The notes under the pieces are model-generated. The model saw only the letters and a list, made by a program, of their open reading frames with translations. It was not told the origin of the DNA and did no database searches. From the NCBI GenBank assembly GCA_035272265.1, contig DATEQV010000005.1, forward strand, positions 1 through 10,810: DNA of 10,810 nt, written 5' to 3'. A program made the position numbers and the translations under genes. The DNA is from Acidisphaera sp035272265. GTDB taxonomy: Bacteria > Pseudomonadota > Alphaproteobacteria > Acetobacterales > Acetobacteraceae. Shown here piece after piece: positions 9,201 through 10,810 of the stretch (position 1 is the first letter of the stretch; each line of letters starts with the position of its first letter).

Positions 9201-9644
9201 CTGGCCCTCGCCGAGCAGCCGCCCGAGCGGTCCGCACAGTCCGCCGGTCAGCAGGAACAGCCCGGCGGCGTGCTGCGCGAGCACGTCCAGCGTCACGTGC
9301 GGCTTCAGGCCGGGATCGGTGTCGAGGTAGGCGCGCGACGAGAGCCGCTGCAGGTTGTCGAGCCCTTGGGCGTCCTGCGCGAGCAGCACGACCGAGTCGG
9401 TCGGCTGCTTCGGGTCGGCGGCGTGGGCGAGGGCGAGCTGGCAGCCGACGATCGGCTGCACGCCCTTGGCCGTGCAGGCCTGGCTGAACTCCAGCGCGCC
9501 GAACAGGTTGCCGGTGTCGGTGATGGCGACCGCCGGCATGGCGGCCTCGCGCGCCAGTGCCGCGATCTTCTCGGCCTTGATCGCGCCTTCGCTGAGCGAA
9601 TAGGCGGAGTGGACGCGCAGGTGGACGAAGTCGGCGTGGGGCAT
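6228..9644 (-). CDS. dnaE: DNA polymerase III alpha subunit, replicative (DnaE/DnaE1)
   Basis: Catalytic subunit of the chromosomal replicase, 1138 residues (E. coli has 1160). It opens with a PHP domain, FVHLRVHSAYSL (6-17), in which the metal-site HxH is RxH and the later TDH is TDT, so it is degenerate as in E. coli and proofreading probably comes from a separate DnaQ. The polymerase core has VGPGRGSGAGS (356-366), PDFDIDF with Asp401 and Asp403, and Asp555 in KFDFLGL, the same numbers as the E. coli catalytic triad. Further signatures are FQLESPGM (604-611), YRPGPM (633-638) and FNKSHSAGYA (743-752). HhH-like NKMQVENLAKAGAFD (865-879), a clamp-binding QIGLFG (910-915) and an OB fold (about 981-1020) follow. 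The ATG at 9644 gives the conserved start MPHADFVHLRVHS; the frame stays open to 10379 but that extension is not DnaE-like. It is convergent with the flavoprotein gene and divergent from the antitoxin gene. Confidence 0.97.
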   Translation of the reverse strand: MPHADFVHLRVHSAYSLSEGAIKAEKIAALAREAAMPAVAITDTGNLFGALEFSQACTAKGVQPIVGCQLALAHAADPKQPTDSVVLLAQDAQGLDNLQRLSSRAYLDTDPGLKPHVTLDVLAQHAAGLFLLTGGLCGPLGRLLGEGQREAAEHLLAQLAEAFPGRTAIELHRHNTASEKVIEPGLIMLADEAGLPLVATNDCYFATQAMHEAHDALLCIAEGRLLAERDRRRVTPEHWFKPASAMRALFADLSEACDNTLAIARSCAVMAEARKPLLPVCPKVTPGSTEAETLAHMAREGLERRLAALPAGSAAPDAYRERLEYELAMIAKMGFPGYFLIVADFIQWAKAQGIPVGPGRGSGAGSVVAWALTITDLDPLRWGLLFERFLNPERISMPDFDIDFCQDRRDEVIDYVRREYGSDRVAQIITFGKLQARAAVRDVGRVLGLPYGQVNKVAELIPNNPAKPTTLQQAIDGEPRLQQMRDDDEGIRRMLEIALQLEGLYRHASTHAAGVVIGDRPLVELVPLYRDPRSELLVTQYSMKHVEQAGLVKFDFLGLTTLTILQRAVAYLREQGIEVDLNALPLDDARTYEMLGRGDVGGVFQLESPGMRDLVRQMRPDRFEDLIAAVALYRPGPMANIPEYLKRKHGEKPEPLHPMIADILDETYGIMLYQEQVMQISQRMAGYSLGTADSLRRAMGKKIRAEMETHRATFVGGAIANGIDPDNAAEVFDLMAKFADYGFNKSHSAGYALVSYQTAWMKANHPVAFMAACMSLALSNTDRLAALKQDAERAGIRLLPPDINRSGADFTLEPGPDGRMAIRYALAAIKKVGLAAMQAVMAARDDRPFTDLADFAARAGAAQINKMQVENLAKAGAFDCLHDNRAQVFTGAETIVRRAQADAEQSASGQIGLFGGATPEALRLPAIPDWPPLERLGFEAEAIGFHLTAHPLDAYAQVLRRLDAVPIARLQARAESAPGRTKIAGIVLGEKQRITRSGSRMAWVRLSDASGSTEVTVFSEVLTRSRDLLTTGNAVLVTADLRMEEDALRITAHDVASLDDAARDAGAGMRVWLARTESVAHIRALLDREGRGKGRVILVPRTDAAREIEIALPGGFNVSPRLAQALKVMPGIERIEEL

Positions 9645-9657
9645 CGCGACTCGGATG

Positions 9658-9664
9658 TGGTCAG
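9658..9664 (+). promoter_or_regulatory. Possible extra half-site of the palindrome (TGGTCAG)
   Basis: TGGTCAG repeats exactly the right half of the 16-bp palindrome 55 bases further on, and lies 14 bases upstream of the dnaE start codon. It could be an auxiliary site for the same regulator, or chance; a 7-base match in this short region is only modest evidence. Confidence 0.25.
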
Positions 9665-9676
9665 TCGATCCCGTGC

Positions 9677-9706
9677 TTGCCACGTCCGGAACCGCGGGTC
9701 TATCTG
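9677..9706 (+). promoter_or_regulatory. Candidate promoter of the antitoxin-toxin-dnaE2 unit
   Basis: TTGCCA (9677-9682) matches five of six positions of the sigma-70 -35 box and is followed after 18 bases by TATCTG (9701-9706), a weak -10. It is the best promoter-like pair seen on the plus strand between the dnaE and antitoxin starts, and the palindrome at 9704-9719 overlaps its -10 box and expected start point. No GTTC-N7-GTTC or GAAC-N7-GTTC box, the alphaproteobacterial LexA motif, was found in 9645-9733. Confidence 0.4.
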
Positions 9707-9719
9707 ACCAGCTGGTCAG
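9704..9719. promoter_or_regulatory. Perfect 16-bp palindrome, candidate antitoxin operator
   Basis: CTGACCAGCTGGTCAG is its own reverse complement. It is centred 22 bases upstream of the antitoxin ATG and overlaps the candidate -10 box. Type II antitoxins, including Phd/YefM, commonly repress their own operon by binding a palindrome at exactly this place. Binding by the encoded antitoxin is inferred from position and symmetry; a TetR-type or other dimeric regulator could also use such a site. It also lies only 60 bases upstream of the divergent dnaE start, so it could touch dnaE expression. Confidence 0.6.
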
Positions 9720-9722
9720 GTC

Positions 9723-9726
9723 GGAG
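9723..9726 (+). promoter_or_regulatory. Ribosome binding site of the antitoxin gene
   Basis: GGAG ends seven bases before the ATG at 9734. It favours this start over the in-frame ATG at 9677, which would place the start codon within the -35 box and the palindrome inside the gene. Confidence 0.6.
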
Positions 9727-9733
9727 ATGCGCG

Positions 9734-10009
9734 ATGGCCGGAAGGCAGCGTCGAGTGCGGCAGGATGTGTGGAAGCTGGAGGACGCGAAGGCGCGGTTCT
9801 CCGAGCTCGTCCGGCGCGCGCGCAGCGAGGGGCCGCAGCACGTGACGGTCCGCGGGAAGCCGGCCGCGGTGATCGTGGCGGCCGAGGAGTTCGACGAGCA
9901 GAAGCCGACGAAGCCGCTGGGCGCGTTTCTGGAGAGCCTGCCATGGCCCGAGGGGTTCGTCCTTGACCGGGATTATCCACCCGACCGCGAACCGCCGGAT
10001 CTCGTTTGA
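9734..10009 (+). CDS. Type II antitoxin, Phd/YefM family
   Basis: A 91-residue protein whose N-terminal half is the Phd/YefM DNA-binding fold: VWKLEDAKARFSELV (12-26), then GPQHVTVRGKPAAVIVAAEEF (the last part at 33-53), the conserved strand-helix pattern that dimerises and binds an operator. The C-terminal tail, rich in Pro, Asp and Glu (KPLGAFLESLPW onward, about 60-91), fits the region that wraps around and blocks the toxin. It should neutralise the PIN toxin encoded next and repress its own promoter, probably at the 16-bp palindrome upstream. The first ten residues are basic (several Arg); a GTG at 9755 is an alternative start closer to the family's usual N-terminus. Its TGA stop shares bases with the toxin's TTG start (TTGA), indicating translational coupling. 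The reading frame is intact although the toxin's is not. Confidence 0.85.
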   Translation: MAGRQRRVRQDVWKLEDAKARFSELVRRARSEGPQHVTVRGKPAAVIVAAEEFDEQKPTKPLGAFLESLPWPEGFVLDRDYPPDREPPDLV

Positions 10010-10436
10010 GCGGCTTTCTGCTCGACGCCAACGTCGTCGGCGAGCGCATCCGTCCCGGCGGGGCACGACGTGTGCGTGACTGGTTGGATGCGCAGCACGA
10101 GACGGTGTTGTTCATCAGCGTGCTCGTGTTGGCGGAGTTCGAGAAGGGCCTGCATGCGATGGCGTCGGGCAACCCGCACCGCCGCCAGGTCGCCGAGATG
10201 GTCAGCGGCAGCGGACGCTGTCTGTCAGCGACGACATCGTACGCCGCTGGGCGGTCGTGTCGGGCGAGGTGAAGCGGAAGACCGGGCATCTTCCGCACGT
10301 TGTCGATATGCTGCTCGCAGCGACCGCGATCGAGCACGACCTGTGTCTGGTCACGCGCAACGTCCGCGATGTCCGGCACAGCGGTGCTGTCGTGTTCAAT
10401 CCGTGGATGGACGCCGAGCCACCCGGGTTGCGATGA
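10006..10436 (+). pseudogene. vapC: PIN-domain toxin (VapC-like ribonuclease), frameshifted
   Basis: VapC toxins are Mg2+-dependent ribonucleases that cut tRNA or rRNA when freed from antitoxin. The first frame starts at TTG 10006 (SGFLLDANVV) and has the first catalytic Asp7 and Glu44 in LAEFEKG, but runs out of frame and stops at 10272 after 88 residues. The rest of the domain continues in another frame, from about 10218 to TGA 10434-10436: SDDIVRRW, then VVDMLLAATA (third acidic residue), LVTRNVRDV (fourth motif) and the family-typical ending VVFNPW. The shift is -1 in sense, placed between about 10198 and 10225, where CAGCGG is repeated in tandem (10203-10214). No slippery heptamer suitable for programmed frameshifting is visible. 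The linker there also looks some residues shorter than in related toxins, so a small deletion is as likely as a one-base error. The original stop overlaps the dnaE2 ATG as ATGA. As read, the toxin should be inactive. Confidence 0.85.
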
Positions 10437-10810
10437 CCTACGTCGAGCTTCAGGTCACGACCAACTACAGCTTCCTGCGCGGCGCGAGCCATCCGGAGGA
10501 GCTGTTCGCGCAGGCTGCCATCCTCGGCCTGCCGGCGCTGGGCGTGTGCGACCGGCATTCCTTCGCCGGCATCGTGCGCGCGTGGGAGGCGGCGCAGGCC
10601 ACCGGCGTCCGGCTGATCGTCGGCACGCGGCTGGACCTGACGGACGGCGCGTCGGTGCTGGTCTATCCGACCGATCGCGCGGCCTATGCGCGGCTGTGCC
10701 ATCTGCTCAGCCTCGGCAAGTCGCGCGCGGGCAAGGGGGCGTGCGATCTGGCCTGGAGCGACCTCGTCGCGCACGGCGAAGGCGCGCTCGCGATCCTGCT
10801 GCCGGACGAT
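10433..10810 (+). CDS. dnaE2: Error-prone DNA polymerase DnaE2/ImuC (5' part only)
   Basis: First 126 codons of a second DNA polymerase III alpha-type protein; the rest lies beyond the window. The opening YVELQVTTNYSFLRGASHPEEL (given here as the conserved start; residues 3-24 in part) with GLPALGVCDRHSFAGIVR is characteristic of DnaE2 and differs from the DnaE start MPHADFVHLRVHS at 9644. DnaE2 carries out mutagenic lesion bypass with ImuB, usually in an SOS-induced imuA-imuB-dnaE2 operon. The PHP metal site is degenerate (QVT in place of HxH), as usual in this family. The ATG at 10433 overlaps the ancestral toxin stop (ATGA) and has only a weak GGG upstream, so translation probably depended on coupling to the toxin gene. 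Neither imuA nor imuB lies between it and the divergent dnaE. Polymerase motifs and integrity cannot be judged from this part. Confidence 0.92.
   Translation, partial: MTYVELQVTTNYSFLRGASHPEELFAQAAILGLPALGVCDRHSFAGIVRAWEAAQATGVRLIVGTRLDLTDGASVLVYPTDRAAYARLCHLLSLGKSRAGKGACDLAWSDLVAHGEGALAILLPDD

Noticed and set aside
7350..9707. A 785-codon open frame on the plus strand opposite dnaE
   Set aside because: Antisense shadow of dnaE caused by high GC at third positions; the translation resembles no family.
9677..9733. Longer antitoxin start at the ATG of 9677
   Set aside because: It would put the palindrome and promoter inside the gene and lacks a ribosome binding site; GGAG at 9723-9726 supports 9734.
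9645..9733. LexA (SOS) box for dnaE2
   Set aside because: GTTC and GAAC occur, but none is followed at seven bases by a matching GTTC half, on either strand.
10195..10230. Programmed -1 ribosomal frameshifting in the toxin gene
   Set aside because: No X-XXY-YYZ heptamer or clear downstream stem was found, so mutation or sequencing error is the simpler explanation.
9645..10379. Upstream extension of the dnaE frame by 245 codons
   Set aside because: The extension is low-complexity, Arg/Pro/Ser-rich and runs antisense to the antitoxin and toxin genes; DnaE homology begins at the ATG at 9644.

Overview
The window is GC-rich, densely packed bacterial DNA. The order addB-addA-trxA and the presence of both a replicative DnaE and a DnaE2-type polymerase point to an alphaproteobacterium. 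A Sphingomonadales- or Rhizobiales-like genome is plausible, but sequence alone does not settle the order. No tRNA, rRNA, CRISPR array, insertion sequence or phage gene was seen, and there is no gene-free stretch longer than 90 bases.

Layout. Positions 1-5072 (plus strand) hold a DNA-break repair block: the 3' part of addB, complete addA joined to it by an ATGA overlap, then a small thioredoxin gene. At 5115-6224 (plus) lies an FAD-dependent amine/D-amino-acid dehydrogenase of the DauA type. It ends three bases from the stop of the convergent dnaE gene (6228-9644, minus), which encodes the complete replicative DNA polymerase III alpha subunit. An 89-base divergent intergenic region (9645-9733) carries a perfect 16-bp palindrome overlapping a plausible promoter. 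That promoter drives, on the plus strand, a Phd/YefM-type antitoxin gene (9734-10009), a PIN-domain (VapC-like) toxin gene broken by a frameshift (10006-10436), and the start of dnaE2, the error-prone polymerase (10433 to the window end).

How the genes fit together. AddAB resects double-strand breaks for RecA loading. DnaE replicates the chromosome and DnaE2 acts in mutagenic repair, so most of the window concerns DNA maintenance. The most unusual part is 9645-10810. A toxin-antitoxin module sits directly upstream of dnaE2 in one tightly overlapping unit (TTGA, then ATGA), at the place where imuA-imuB are commonly found, and divergent from dnaE. The toxin frame is broken in the middle, which removes two of its four PIN motif positions from the primary product. 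The antitoxin, its candidate operator and the junction to dnaE2 remain intact. One inference is that dnaE2 is now expressed from an antitoxin-autoregulated promoter; no LexA-type box was found in the intergenic region.
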